Positions 46,723 through 60,286 are shown, numbered from the stretch's first letter. The stretch is DNA of 64,000 nt from Fasciolopsis buskii (GCA_008360955.1 LUCM01001864.1:1-64000), one strand, 5' to 3'. Program-made: numbers and translations. The notes: generated by a model not told the origin, from the letters alone.

Positions 46723-49700
46723 GTAAGTTATGATCTCGCATTTCATCTCATGCATCCTGGGTTCTTACTGGATCCTCTGTGTTCTGTGCTTCGCTAAACT
46801 AGCTAGAAACGGGAGCTATAGTGTTGCCGGACCCCCGTTGTACTAGAGAAAATTGGAATTTTGAGCAATCATGGCCGTCACTCTGGCTTGAAAGAATCCC
46901 GAATCGTATTGATATAAGTTTACTGAGACTGTGAATGCGACGGATGAAGTGCCAGAAATATGCTAAACGGTAATGAAGCCAATTAAAGTGGATGGTGATA
47001 TATCTCGTTGATCAGTGCACAACAAATAGGGCACGATCTACACAGGCATGTAGTCATTCATACGGTTACCTTCGTTTTTAATTATCCTTTAGCCTCTTTT
47101 TGACAAATCTATGGTTGAGAAATCCACACTATTTCGCACAGAAGGTGTATATTTGTGTTTAGCGCCAAGTTAAAACTGGAAATATACATGAGATAGTTTG
47201 CGTTACCACTGTCATTCAAACGTAATTCGGCCACTTGTCTGCCCGAGATGCCCTGAGGCTCGAAATGCAAATATCCGCAATTTATATGAGATTGGAAGCG
47301 TAGAAATCAAAACAAACTCAAGCCTGGATTGAAATCAGTGCGCTCATTCAGTAACCTTACAAGCTAACGATGGAATGTAAACTGGTCAATCAAGTCACGT
47401 TAACTGGTCAAACACCTTCGGAAATCGTGTTTCAGCTCGGGTCACAGAGTCCAGACTTGAGCCGAAGCTACCAAACGGTAACCGGAAAGACCGGTTAGTG
47501 CTGTCCAAAATCTATTAAACAGCTGATTAAGGCTGACAAGCGCCGATACCTTGTATTTCCTATTCACTCCATTTAGGTGACTTGTTGCTCTTACATTACG
47601 TCCGCCTAAATGCCCGGTGAGCTGGGTAAAAAGGGCATAAACCACTCAAAGATGCTGTTAAGTAACTGTCTGTCTCTTCTTTCTTCAAACAATATGAAGT
47701 AAACGGTGAACAAGACCAAGAAGAAATCTGATAACTCCATTGAGTGAATGCGAATGGTATGGGTTATTGCGGTCACAAAGAACTTGAATTCAAAATGATT
47801 TCAATCACCAGATGAATATCAAAGAATTACATCAAACGCGCCCGTCCTTTCAGGATACGAATTATTTTCCCCGGATTCATTTAAGTATACCACCGAGGTC
47901 ACTGATCCGGGCAAAGTACACATTTTGGAAGGATGAATCGACAAAATTCGCATTCGTTCATGAGAATAGCTTCAATCTGAACGGCATATATATATATACA
48001 TTATATATATATATATGTATATAATGTGCATTGGAGGATCTTAGGCTTATGCTCCTGAATGAATGTTTATTCCGATGAGAAATTCGAACTCAACTAACGG
48101 GTATTCAATAACTTGTTTACCCAGGAAGCAAATTTACTTATTTTTTCCTTCTAAATTGGCTTCAGAAAGTCTATCCGGCAACAATATATGCTTATAGTTC
48201 GATTCGCGACCCTGTTTAGCTGAATACTCTCAGAAGGTGTTAAACCGTCTCTAATGTTCTGACCAACAAGTCGCACTATATGCATTTTAAATTGTTGAGT
48301 CCTCTTTATCCAATTTATCGATGCAGAAAGAAGACGTCACGCGATGCAAGCATTTCATTTACTGTTCTTGATTGTGAACGTAAAACATTACAATTTGCAC
48401 ACACCAGACTCTGAAGAATTGTGAAGCTTGAACTAGCTGAAGAGTTTCATATACACAGTCATCGATAAATTGGAGTGACAGGCAGGAGAATGTCACGTGG
48501 GTTAACACCAAAGTCAGAAAAAACCGTTTCTGTGCGCAAAGCACTGGCTGATGCGTGCTGATAAGCATATTTTCTGTGAAAGATTTCACTGAGTCAGGAC
48601 AGTGGTATTGTTCGTTTTTGGAATATCAGCTAAAAATACACGTGGGTTTACGAGTGACTAACTGACGGGGTTCGAGGGATGACATCAGGTGTGAGTTCCA
48701 CAGCTGGTCAAGTTACTCCGTAGTTGACTTGCTGGAAGTGAATCTAATCACATTCGTGCACAGTGGATCAGGACGGTATACGAGTGCCACCAAGGTTAAC
48801 GCGATTTCGACTGTTGAATATGAATTACGCAAGTTTAGTGTGATCACTATCCCAGTCGTCCATGACAAATAGTCTAGCTCCATTTGTTTCATTAATGAAC
48901 ACTGTAACAATCACTTCGGAATTCTAAATAGGGAAGAGAAAATGGATGCAGGAAACGATTGTTCCCGTTCACTTTGAGTTTACTGACTGTGAGTGAAACC
49001 GGATTTGTGAATTTTATGTTTTCAGATGATTGTGTATGAATGGAGATGAGTGTCTACAAGTCCTAGGTGGAAACCTGCCTTGTGGGCCCTTAGATATCTT
49101 CCCAAATGGCCATGCACCCCAAACAGCCTCACAGTATGCCGTTGGTGGAAGTGTTCCCACCACTGACCGTTTGGCCAATGGTTTGTGATAAGGACCCAAG
49201 GTTAAGCTCTTCATTTTGTTTTGGTTAACTGGTAATAAAATGATTGCAGGCGATAAGCGCACAATGAAGCAGACGCGAAGGCTGAACAAGTTGGTGTGTG
49301 TGATGAACCCTAAACACTACAAATTCCGTTTCTTTCCTCTTTTCTCAGAATTGTTTTCTTATTACGCCACGTTTCTTATCACAACGGATCACCAAGCAAA
49401 TTTGCATTTATAGTGCATGTCGTTTCCCCACATATGGCCATAATCCATCTAAAATGAACAGTTTGTATAAGTTCATCCGAACTCATCATGATTTGCAATG
49501 AACAACAGAATACTTGAGATTTCAAACTTTGTGAACTGAATAGACAAAATGGTGATGTACTGCTCCCCATTCGGGCCAAGCGTTTGTCAGGTTAGGTGGT
49601 ACGCTTACTAGGTTTCGGTCCAGGGATTTTCTTTCCACCTGGTCACATTTTAAATTCGGACGCCTGCCACTCTGTCTCGGAGCCGCCCCGATCCCGCACA

Positions 49701-50273
49701 TGTTAAACCTGTACACAGAATCGGGATATGTCCCCCCCCTTCTTCGAAAAAAGAAGCTCAATTTCTGAGATAGCACCCATTCATGCGATTATTATGGGTC
49801 TGTTGACGAAAAGAAAAAAGGATAATACATCAAAAGATAGACAGTGGAGTTACATTCCTGACTTTTGTTCACGCTAATGACAACGAAAACAGCTCCAAAT
49901 CTTATTGGCATAGTGCCAGATGTTAGTGCCAGCGGTGCTTCATCTCAGACTTTTGTTAAGGGGGGTTTCAAATTCTGGGGAATTCTCCAATCTCCTGTCA
50001 GCATCATCTTTCTGTTTTAATAATCTCAAATTCCTTCACTCGGGGTAAAATCCAAGGACTTAGGCGGCCAGTTAAAAGGTCAAATCCTACCGGCAGTTCT
50101 CGAAGGGGACAGTCATTGTCGTTTTTGGAAAGCAACGATTTTAGTTGGTGATTCTTACGAGCTACCTGTTTTCTCTTCTGAATGTTTTCCTTTCTCATCC
50201 ACTCTCGGGAAGAATTGGCACGATATCCGCCGTGCCCGTGATGTTGGACTTATCTTTCTATTTTGGTCCACAG
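46723..50273. other. Unannotated stretch, possible intron
   Basis: No repeat proteins recognised. An AT-rich palindromic tract lies at 47984-48024. Minus frames at 48359-48589 and 49014-49289 are open but featureless. If the flanking candidate exons are real this would be intronic. Confidence 0.35.
47984..48024. repeat. AT-rich imperfect palindrome / microsatellite
   Basis: ATATATATATACATTATATA is followed by its near mirror ATATATATGTATATAATG, so the tract can fold on itself. Confidence 0.8.
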
Positions 50274-50296
50274 AATTTCGGCAGTGCAGTTTATTG
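50274..50296 (+). CDS. Candidate 23-bp micro-exon
   Basis: TTATCTTTCTATTTTGGTCCACAG is a strong acceptor with a pyrimidine tract, and ATTG-GTAAGTCT is a consensus donor. The 23 bases between them are open in at least two frames. The following intron would be only 52 bp, a size common in flatworms. Small exons are typical of flatworm micro-exon genes, but those are usually multiples of three and this is not. Function unknown. Confidence 0.3.
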
Positions 50297-50348
50297 GTAA
50301 GTCTGGTTTCCGTTTACCATTGGGCGGCTAGTTGTTTTTCTATTCCAG

Positions 50349-50399
50349 GCTGATTACTTCTGTTATTGGGAAACGATCCAGGTTGTCTGGTATACGAAG
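50349..50399 (+). CDS. Candidate 51-bp exon
   Basis: Acceptor TTGTTTTTCTATTCCAG and donor GAAG-GTAAGC are both close to consensus. The interval is 51 bp, a multiple of three, and open in two frames (ADYFCYWETIQVVWYTK in phase 0; LITSVIGKRSRLSGIR after one base). It can be joined in frame with the 23-bp exon upstream by either reading. No family recognised. Confidence 0.35.
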
Positions 50400-51630
50400 G
50401 TAAGCAGGCGAGCATATCTCTAACTGAATCCCAGTGATGTCATAAAATCTGAACTTCCGCACGCACCCACAGCAAAGGTCACTTAAGTTGCCATCAGTTA
50501 ATATCGAATTACTTAGCAGAGCAACCCTCTTTTTGAAAGGTTTGCATGTTCGTATATGACGATGAGGGGAGCTAATCTAAACCAAATAACAGCAAGTGCG
50601 ATCAGTAGGGCGGAGTGTGTGATGAGGTTAACAGGAATCTAGAGCATCAAAACAGAGGACATTTCGATTCCGTGTGTATATCGCTTAGCATTATTATTAG
50701 GGCATTTTTACAGACCAGGAGTCCTCGGTAATGATTCATTAGCGATTCAACCATTTCAGTCTTTTCCATTTGGTGAATTTTTGTAGTTTCCTTATTTTAT
50801 TATTCCTTATGGTGGTTCCGCTTCGGAATTATTTTCGAAATTTTATGGTCCTTAACTTTGGCATTTAGATCACAAACGTTTCATCATCAGTCAAAGTGGA
50901 ATCAACAGTGCATAGGCCTCAGTAGTGTCACCCTGGCTAACGGTGAAGCGTTTGCCACCTAGATACCAAGCTTAACGATCAAAAGATTTTGGAAGCCGTC
51001 AACCTGATCTACGAAACACATGAATTTTTGAATCAGCGAAAAGAGTCGAAAGTGTCAAAAATAATCTGGAGCTGCTCTAGGACTGTCGTAAATATATCCC
51101 GTTTTAGTAGATTCAAATCGTGATCTATTTAACATGGATAATGTTTCACATATGCACCATATAGGATACTGATTGCCTGGGCATTGGTATACAGTATTTC
51201 AAGACGTACGCTTGCCAGGTCTTGTAAAAGACAAGTACGTTCAAACTCTACTCGGAATAGTTCAATATGAATTCAAATAATTTTGACTTGATTTCGATAG
51301 AATTTGGGAGATGGCGTAGTGGGATCAAAGTTTAAGTGACGTATCATATGCAGGTGGTTAGTCTTTAAGACACTGAAATGGAATCGATACAGCCATCGGT
51401 CAAAAAGCTCTATCGCTGCCAAAACTCACAAACATGATTTTCAGTCATGTGACTCTCGCAAGGATTTTAAACCAAATTGCACTTCAATGATTTAAGTGCA
51501 CACCCCATTCATCAAGTGATCAAACACGTGCATCGTTGAATGTTCATAACCAACGCATCAGGCTCACTGTGAACACACACACACAGACACTACCTTCGCA
51601 AAATGCTGGTATTGTTACATACTATCAAGC
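50400..51630. other. Unannotated stretch, possible intron
   Basis: No gene or repeat recognised except a short CA run at 51571-51585. Confidence 0.4.
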
Positions 51631-51772
51631 ATTTTTATCTTTTATCTTTACTTCTTTTATTAAATAAACATGACAGCAGAGGAAGCTGACTGGTGGTGAG
51701 AGGATTCACACCCGCGATCTTCATATCCACATGCCACGACCTTATCCACTTTACCACCGTCGGTCAACTGAT
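51631..51772 (-). repeat. tRNA-derived SINE, family 1, reverse orientation
   Basis: The reverse complement of the family tail (TTTTTATCTTTTATCTTTAC) begins at about 51632. GATTCACACCCGCGATC (51704-51720) is the reversed B-box region and CCACGACCTTATCCAC with TTTACCACC (51734-51759) is the reversed A-box head. The right boundary is just before GTCGGTCAACTG. Confidence 0.85.
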
Positions 51773-52440
51773 TTTTCATTTGTTGCAGGCATGAGACTTC
51801 TCAGACAGACATGCACGGTAGACACAAAAATCCACAACCACATCCCTGAGATTCAACAACGTGTTAATGAAGATTCAGCAGAGTTACTTCGCTAAAAACT
51901 GATCCATGTCGAATTGCTAACAAATGATGACCAGAAGTTACGTGTTGGACTTCGAAAAAACGACTGTTACTGCCAAGTCTCTGTTCTTCTACCTACTCTC
52001 TTCTAATTGACAGCATGTTCTTGTTTGAGTGAGTATAATAGATTGATTTAATCTGATTCGAATGATAAACAGACCATTATTACTACTTCAAGGTTACTTT
52101 AATTTTAACAGTAACTTGCATTCACGCCTGCATTAGATGTCTTATGTAATGATACGCCGAAATCCGTGTGACATCCACTCGCTATCGATTTGAAGAGGCT
52201 CAGGTACTTTTAGGTTTTCTTATCTCTTACCTCTTTCTTCCCTTATTACCGAAACTACATGCCACAGCACTTCCCAGGAAGTGGGCCTTAGTCAGCTGAC
52301 AACTAAGAGGCACGCGGATACCGCCTGAACATCCTCTGATTTTGCCGATGTTTAAATGCACACAATTAATACAAACGTTCGGAACCGCATGCACAACACC
52401 GTGCAACACAAACAATGATATCAGTGCTCAACTTGCAATC
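51773..52440. other. Unannotated stretch
   Basis: A short frame opening at ATG 51791 runs about 35 codons; no homology recognised. Nothing else seen. Confidence 0.35.
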
Positions 52441-52553
52441 AGGAAACCATGGAGGCGTCGTAGTAAAGCGCTCCATTCATCGCCTTTCGTCCCCGCTGAT
52501 GATGATTGCTAACGAGGATGAAATAACAGTACGGTGCTTCCATGGTTTCTTAA
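52441..52553. mobile_element. Internally deleted family-C element with both inverted termini
   Basis: Left end GGAAACCATGGAGGCG at 52442 and right end CGGTGCTTCCATGGTTTCTT ending at about 52552 are inverted relative to each other. The right end is preceded by GCTAACGAGGATGAAATAAC, matching CCTAACAAGGATGAAACAG at 14743. The tRNA-like core is almost entirely gone, leaving an element of about 113 bp. Confidence 0.7.
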
Positions 52554-52960
52554 TGGCGAATCGAGTGCTGATATTAGGTGATTACATGATCATCTATCTC
52601 TAACACTGATAAAGTTTTCGTTTGATAAAAAGTCTCCTAGCTATATTGGACCTCTTTTTTGATCTGTAGTTCTGCTGTCACAATGGGGAAGAAAATTAAT
52701 ACTGAGTAATGTTGTTTTCAGTTTTCTTAGCAACGACTTGAATCCCAGTATTCTACACTTCGAGTCGCCCGAGCCAAAGTAGGGTCAACATTTCCAATCA
52801 AGCGTAATTAACCATTTTTAGTCAAATCAATTTCGCTTCGTTTGTCTTATCCTTTCCCGTCTATGGTTTTGTTCTTGTTTCAACTTCATGACACTCTTCT
52901 GGACATTTTCCGTCTTTTTAAAGTTATTCGGGCAGCAATAGCTTCCTAGTTGCCCTGCAG
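52554..52960. other. Unannotated stretch
   Basis: No gene or repeat recognised before the candidate exon acceptor at 52959-52960. Confidence 0.4.
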
Positions 52961-53043
52961 CGAAGAAGTTAAAAGACCGAGATAGTACTGCCAATCAGAA
53001 ACCCAGTGATGTTGATCGTTTGACCAGCGCTGGGGAGCAGCAG
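52961..53043 (+). CDS. Candidate internal exon, hydrophilic
   Basis: Acceptor CTAGTTGCCCTGCAG and donor CAGCAG-GTAATTTC bound 83 bp. After two bases the frame reads KKLKDRDSTANQKPSDVDRL and on to GEQQ, ending exactly on a codon boundary. The peptide is charged and low in hydrophobics, plausibly a linker or disordered segment. It can splice in frame to the candidate exon at 53219 across a 175-bp intron. Not recognised, and the evidence is splice signals plus openness only. Confidence 0.3.
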
Positions 53044-53218
53044 GTAATTTCGTGGGTACATTTTACCTGGACTTGGACAAATTTAGGATGTTTGAAATAA
53101 ACTTTTAGTTTTTATAATTACCAGCTCGCGTGCGTTTCCAGCAAGGGTTAAGATTTGTCGTTGATAATTCATCATAACATTACCGTGGCACTTTTATTCA
53201 TAACCCCGTTTCGTTCAG

Positions 53219-53414
53219 GAGCAGGTCATTATTTGCACTTCCAAACAGTTGCTATGTTGGCCAGTCACCGAAACTCGCGATATGATGCACCACAACGAGC
53301 AATCCATTTTTTCTATCGACACTTTCCAGCCCAATTCTGTCTTAATCATTGTGGGTGTGTCAGTGGACGGCGAGTGCCCGATGTTCATCGACTCGCTGCC
53401 CATCAGCCTCACGG
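53219..53414 (+). CDS. Candidate internal exon
   Basis: Acceptor ACCCCGTTTCGTTCAG and donor CTCACGG-GTAAAT bound 196 bp. In phase 0, the phase supplied by the upstream candidate, it encodes 65 residues including ETRDMMHHNEQSIFSIDTF, VLIIVGVSVDGECPMF and IDSLPISL. Composition resembles a globular protein, but the family is not recognised. The minus strand is also open through most of the interval, so strand assignment depends on the splice sites. Confidence 0.35.
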
Positions 53415-55170
53415 GTAAATTGTTCGTGGCATTTGTGGTATAAAAAATTGTCTATTTACGAAATAAATCCGTCTATTTGCCGAGTGAACGAACAATACAG
53501 ATAGTAATAGCGCAAAAGGCAGAAACGAAACACCCTCCCACACTCGGTCTATCTGTGTTAATCCAAAACCCTGACAAATTCAAACGTCAAACGGATCAAA
53601 TTCAGTGAATCAGGTGTGCATGGCTTTTTCTACGTTAAAGGGATCGATTACGGGCAGATTGTGCATGCATACGTCGGGCCGATTATTTAGTGTCCGTCTA
53701 ACCGGACCAAGGCGATCTTGAATTCGGAACATCATTCCTGAATTTCTGCAATCTAGGATCTTAAAATACATTGTGGGAGGTTTGCTGTTGATAGCGATAG
53801 CATGCTGCATCACGTAACAAACTAACGCTATCATGTTTTTCCCAGCGGTGACATCTCATAATCATTGCTGTGAAGAACACGACCTAAAGTGCAATTTAAG
53901 GATGTTTTTAGTCTTACACGTCTATATTTGTGTATCCAATTTCCTCGTGGAACGTTCATTACTAGTCTAGAATTGCTACTGTTTCTGATGATGTTGAACA
54001 AGCTATTACACACAGCTTTACGGACTACGTGGGTGATGGTTACATTCTGCATATCAAGACAAGGCTGGAAAATAAATAAAATAAACCTAATAAATTTTAC
54101 CGGATAGTTATTTCATGAATAACTCTTCCATTCTTTCAAATAGTCAATCACTGAGTAGCCTCCGTAGATTTCACACAACCAGCTCATGGACGATAATGCG
54201 CAGCATGCTTATGAAACTTAAAGTATTGACCCTTGCTTTCACTACCACTTGTTACTTGCATCTCCCTGTTTGTTACTTAACTGCATTTACACCTTTTCCG
54301 CATTATCTCGGACTTATTTCACGATCACATGGACTGTCTCAAGTATCTTCTTTGTTGAACTTCTAGTTTAACGTCACTACTTGGGGTCGATAGATTGCAT
54401 TATTTATATACCCGATAACTTTCGCTGTCAACATACGGCTGTTGGTGATTTGGTCTACTGCTTCGGACTTGTTTAACTGACTTTGGCTGAAATTGGTGTT
54501 GACTGGTCGTTCATTCCCTCCGGGCTCACTCTGTGATTTACGATATGGTTTGCGGATTACTTATGTAATTCCAAGACAGGTTTCATACTGACTCGCGAAC
54601 TGTCCATTACCGAGTTGTGTCCTTGCCTTGGGTGACTTGCCTTGAGATTTGTAATCAATCTATTCAATAGCTTCTATCTAGTTATCGAGACTGGTATATG
54701 AGTGTTGTAATGATTATTTAAAAATATGTAATATTGGTTGCTAGCAGAAGCAGATCACGGTCAGCAAACAACAGGTGGTCAGTCACTCTTTCCGACAACC
54801 ATTGGGGTAATGTTCAAAATGGTGATTTTAACGATCTGCACAAGTTCATTGACCGAACGACAAACTATCATCTGACCAGTTCATTTCAGTAGCGTGCGTG
54901 TTCTTCCACACCGGGGTTAACTCAAGCCATATTTTTGCCAGTGTAACAAAAATGATCGTACTCTTTGATATTCTGGGATTGTGACAAACACACCAAAGTT
55001 GTCCACTCAGCTTTGGTAACAGATTCAGTCAGTTATGTAGAGGGGACCAGCGTTCTATCAGGTCACGCAAAACGTCGCTTCTGTCATGTCGCATATCAGA
55101 GGCATTCGTAACAACGTATCTTTACTAATGAGGCCACAATGTGCCTCATTTTCAGAAAGGCGGTCGAGAC
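53415..55170. other. Unannotated stretch
   Basis: No gene recognised. Frames of 72-83 codons at 53889 and 54115 (+) have no motifs. Confidence 0.4.
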
Positions 55171-55240
55171 TGTCAAGTTGAGAATTTGACTGGGGGTCGA
55201 AGGATTCGAGCCCGCGACCATCAGGCCCAAACACTACAAT
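55171..55240 (-). repeat. tRNA-like SINE head, reverse orientation, unassigned family
   Basis: Read on the minus strand, GGTAATTGTAGTGTTTGGG is followed by GGTCGCGGGCTCGAATCCTT, whose GGCTCGAATCC is close to a B box (near 55203-55213). This resembles a tRNA-derived SINE promoter. The flanking body does not match families 1 or 2 well. Confidence 0.45.
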
Positions 55241-58200
55241 TACCAGAGTTCAAGCATTTTGAATTTCTGTATGCAGCTCTCGCGTCAATGACTTTGGTTT
55301 TGAGCCAATTGTTTTTCTGCCCCTCTAACCAACAACGACCCTTACCACCTGAGTTACAATCCGGAGGGCGGGAAACCACCACATAAGACCAAACTCGAAG
55401 CTATCTTCGCTACACTCCTATTTCGAGTCGTGACTTGACCGCCATGTCACTTCTACTAGCCATGACCAGAAAGCACAAAAGGAGCGCTGAAAGGCAAACG
55501 ATGACCAGGCGTAAGTAAAAGGTGTTCAACTCGGGTAAGAGGATGCGGATGGATTATCTCCTTCAGAATGACTGTCGGCATCCGACTCAGCGGGGCAACT
55601 CGTCTTCGCTCACTCGATTTTCAGACCAGACAGGGCAAAGCTTTGGACAAGATATTGGTCAAACAGGTGTACTGGGTTTGCGGTAGCATCCGTGAGTGAC
55701 ATTACTTTCTCTTACACCTCTCCTCAGCCAGTTCGGATCAGTTCTGGTTTGGGCACTCTTTGGTTAATCCCAGTCTGCTAACTGCTCATCTCCGGCAGAG
55801 TGAATCCTGATTCGGTGTAGATCGCAGCGTACATTTATCAAAACTGGGACGTATAGTTCACAGGTATGCAGGAAATCGGAGAAATGACGAGAAGAAACCC
55901 AAACTTTAAGCATCCGAACAGCGTGAAACCAGTGCATAAAACCAACACAGTATGTGCAGCTGCATTTTCCTTTTGCAGCGACCAGTTCAACATATTCAGA
56001 AGCGGTAAATATATCAAGGGTATGCCCACCTCGTTTTGCTAGGTTGGAGAATTACTATATTCAGATAAGAGCCTCCGGGAAACTGTAACAACTGTGGCCT
56101 CGTCACACTGCTGTTTGTACGGCTATGCTTTACATTTCGAACACGACCCATCTGCAGTTAAGTTACTAGAGAGTTTATCGACCGGGAAGGCTTCGAATCT
56201 CTACAAAGGTCCGATAGTTCCATCCGATGAGTGGCAATGCCGTGTGAAATGAAATTATTTAGCTTAGGGGTATGGACACGTTAAGTTTGGCGTTGCCACT
56301 GACTGGTGCCTATCTCCTCCCTAGTTAGGGTTTAAGGTACCAGTATTGCTGCTGGTGAGAAGGAATAAGAGATAAGGTTGAGAAATGAATTCAGCTGAGT
56401 GAATGCTGTACGGTCCATGTATAAGATTAAACAAAAAATTAACGAACGGCATTTTCTCATCGACTGATCTTTTGTTACTCTTTTCTCTCATATCCGTGTG
56501 GCTCATGGTCGATGCGATTCAGTACCATAGTTTGATTTATCGTCGGCTGACAAATCCGGTTCTCACCGAGTACCTAAGCATGCTTTTGAAATGCACCTTT
56601 CAGCATCTGATGTGTATACATAGAAACAAGAATGTTAGGTAAAACTGTCGCTGTTTACGCATGTTTCTCATTCTTCGCGATTCTGCAAGCTTTTTCCTGT
56701 CGTTATCGGTTCCACTGCTGCAGTTCCTCATTCCTGTCGGGCAGCTTCTAGGCCTTGTTGTACATGGGCTTTCATTCATGCCGTGAAATTTCACATCCTG
56801 GTTGCATCGTCTCTCATCTCTGACAAAGGTGATCATCCGCTTGTGTGTGTATGTGTGTGCGTGTGTATGGTTACTCTCTTTGTTGAGTATTCGTTTTCGA
56901 CAGTTGTTCACTTGCTCATCATCTCGCAGCATATTCTCAAAAAAATACGATTTATTCGTTCTTTGTAGCACGTTTTCCCAACATAAATCAGCTCCACGGA
57001 AATTGCACTAATATGCTTAGGGTTAGAATTACACGTACGATAAGTCTGCAAGAAGACATTACTAGGTTAATGCTTACAGATAACCTATTCCGGGCAAGTA
57101 AGCTTCATTCTGGTCTTCGATTTTGTCCATTACAGCCAGTAATGAACAAAACCGTCACAGATGGGCCTGCATGAATGCCAGTCCGCACCTCCGGTCTTCC
57201 CATTTTGACCGTTGGTAGAACTCGACATCGTGGATTTATATTTACTGACCTGGAGGCCCTGAGAAAATTCTGATCTCACGGCGTGCATGAAACTCGTGCA
57301 CCAATATTGATTAGTTGGCCTCAATCACGATGGCCAAATCGGTAATCTCTCAATCGTATGCAGTAGAGGTAAGAGACCTCATTTCGTAACTAAACCTGGG
57401 ACTTCACAAATCATAGGATGGATAACCGGGGGGTTTCGGAATGTGGTGATCGTACGCTAGCCTGTCGATCGTAAAGGGCTAGGATTGATAAGCAAATCTG
57501 AACGCGTCACTGGGATAGTATATTAAATGCGTCTCGTGTTTTAAGATGGTAAGATCTCTAGCCTATCTATTCAGTCACCTTGATTCTAGAACAGTCTTTC
57601 CAGATCAGAAGAGAAAACGATCAAATGACCGGGAAATCAGGACGACTCCTTTGTTAGGTACAGCCAGGCAATATATGGGTTAGTTCAACACGAAAATAAT
57701 TGGTTCCTTGTTTCGCGGATTCGTTGTTTTCTTTCTAGTGTTTGTTTCGAGCGCCACTTCCGCTAGCTTTAGAAACCTTAATGAAACTGGTTGGCCTTCA
57801 GTACTGTCCCTAGACTGCATCTACCTTTTCGGGGATCCCAAGTTCATTGTCAGGTTCTTGGGGGGATCAGTCCGGACGGCGAGATTATCAACCTATCCAA
57901 TTTCCAGACATATTGAAGGACTCATTGCCTGAAACTCAAACGACCTTGATTTTATAGCATAAGTTGGTGGCCTTCCTTTATTTTGAGGTAGTTCCAAAGG
58001 CCTTGGCGGGAATCTTTTCAAGTGTGGGAATGAATATTGGAAGACACCAGCATTCGTGAATTTACTATCATTTTAGTGTATTTTTTTTAGTCGCGACAAT
58101 TAGTGCTTCATAAACAAAACCATTTGTGCTTGAGTGCCACTATCGCAAGACCATCTTGGTGAGCGGGCACTGGATCGGGGCGTTTAGATTTTTTATGCCC

Positions 58201-60286
58201 AGTTCGCGGCACTGACAGCAGAACACCTTAATCGATACTTAGTGACCCCGACTTCCCCCTTCCTATGAATACCCCGTTCGGCATTTATGCTGCCTAGTCC
58301 ATTGCAAGGTCAGAATACAGCAAATGGAGTTGATTCTCTTCCCAATATCGATATTTGTCCTATCCGAAAGGTTTTTAAACCCTATCGATTTACCTTCCGA
58401 TAAATTGTCCGGAGCGTTTGTAGACATTTATTGGTGCCCTAATAGAGGAGTATTGTCGACTATCCACTGACTTTTATGCTTTTGATTTGATACTCAGTTT
58501 AAAATGCTAATTATTTCGCATCTTCGCAGTGGTATTGTTTAAGTCACGATGTTAACAGGGCCGGATGCGTAAACAGTCTTCTGACTCCATGCAAGCAGTG
58601 TTTTGTGGCATTTCAAGAATGCAAGTGTTTCATTATGAGGCAAACATGGCTTCCTCCGAAGCCTGGATTAGCAAGCCTTTTGAGCACTGCTGAAGTGTGG
58701 AGGACAATAAGAGGAAATGAATTCGTTTGAAATCATCTTTTCCGAAGGTCAGCTGACCATCTCCGCGTGCACTGCATGCCCAGTAAACCAATCTCTTCCT
58801 TCAGAGCAACCATCTGAAAAGCGAAAAATAATCCTTTCCCCATGGATGTGAATAGCTTTCACGTGACCGTGGGATTCAATGCTTACAAGCCGAAAACAGC
58901 TGGATTAGTGTGGTTGGGATGTGTTTTGCACATGCCTATAGAACTCTCTCCACCACCGTAAGCTATTCTCCGTTGCAATTGGTGGTTGGAAAAAGGGCCG
59001 AGGTGATCAGTCAGTGAAATAGCAAAAACTGTGACAACTTTGGCCAGTGGGATGACACCTGTAGATCCATTTAGGCTGTAGACGATGTTTGGTAAGCGAG
59101 CCCCAAACATGTACCCTACAGAATTCTGGAAATTGGGTTGGCAAATTCCCTTCACTCGACAGAGTAGCGAAGACTCGATAAACATTCTGTTTATATCGTG
59201 GTGCCGAAATAGCACGGTTATGAAAAGATATGTGAGAGCAGACCTCAATGAAAGTACTGAGTGGTATGTACAATTGCGAAGCGAAAACGCTCGAAAGTGC
59301 TAAACGGGAAAGTTGTACAATCTTATAATGTCACAAAATGTCACAAATGTCACAAAATTAGAATCTAGCGCCAAACCAGAGAATAGGGAAAACGGTCAGC
59401 TTTCTCCTAAAGGTCTACGGAACTGTACGGCTTCGGGGCTGGGGTCCACGAGATATCCTTGAGCCACGGGGTGATTTGGGTCATTATCGTAGTCAGTGAA
59501 GTTCTTGCTTTCGGGGTATTTTTTAACTTATTACCATACAGTTGATCCTTCATTAAGTTATGTTCTCTCCTGTTTTAAATATTTGGATGTTGTATGATAG
59601 CAGCCAAAACCGAGTCAATTTGGCCCAAGGTCAATAGTTGTTAAGGCTGAAATGAACTGCGGACAGTTTCCAAGAGCAAAATTCATTTACCGATTTCCGT
59701 GATTATGCACACTGACTGAAACATACTTGAGCCGAAATGGCGAATGACACAAAATGTTTGAAAGTAAGCTAAATTTTGTGGAAAAGCTCAGATTCCGAAA
59801 ACTAACTTTCAAAACACTAGTTCCAAACATGAGAAGACTCTTTAAGCTGGCGGTCCAACAGCCTCGTTTTCTCTTGATTCGGTCAGTCCACAAGAATAGA
59901 ACAGAACCTCTACTGGTAACATTCACGTCAACATTTATTTGAAATGCACCGAGCCACCGCAGAATCTTGCCGAAGACCGGAATACACTTTAGTACAAGCT
60001 ACTTTATTTGACAATACTGTCCAGTTAAGTTCGGCTTTTTAAATACAAACTGCCAGTGAAACTGCCTTGTGCCTTCAATGGTCAACAACATGGGATTTAC
60101 AATAAAAATATTACAAAAATTATCCCTCCTATTCAGTCTCTTGAATCATGTTGATCTGTTTACCTGTGCATTGATGTACTTTTTACACGTGGTTTCGTAA
60201 CATTCAGGCAAGCTCCGTTCAGCCTCAGATCCAAGTGAATCGATCTGAAAATACTAGCAAATCTTAAGATAAAAGCATGCACACTT
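55241..60286. other. Unannotated 5-kb stretch, no supported gene
   Basis: No transposon protein recognised. Small repeats only: a GT-rich run at 56842-56870 and three tandem TGTCACAAA(AT) units at 59329-59360. A plus frame at 56403-56642 ends at a possible GTAAAA donor, and minus frames 56600-56971 and 58883-59248 exceed 120 codons; none has a recognised motif. Confidence 0.4.

Noticed and set aside
57708..57932. Apparent secreted small protein with a signal-peptide-like start
   Set aside because: The frame starts at TTG with no ATG, and the hydrophobic run overlaps a pyrimidine-rich tract (TTTTCTTTCTAG) that looks like an intron end.
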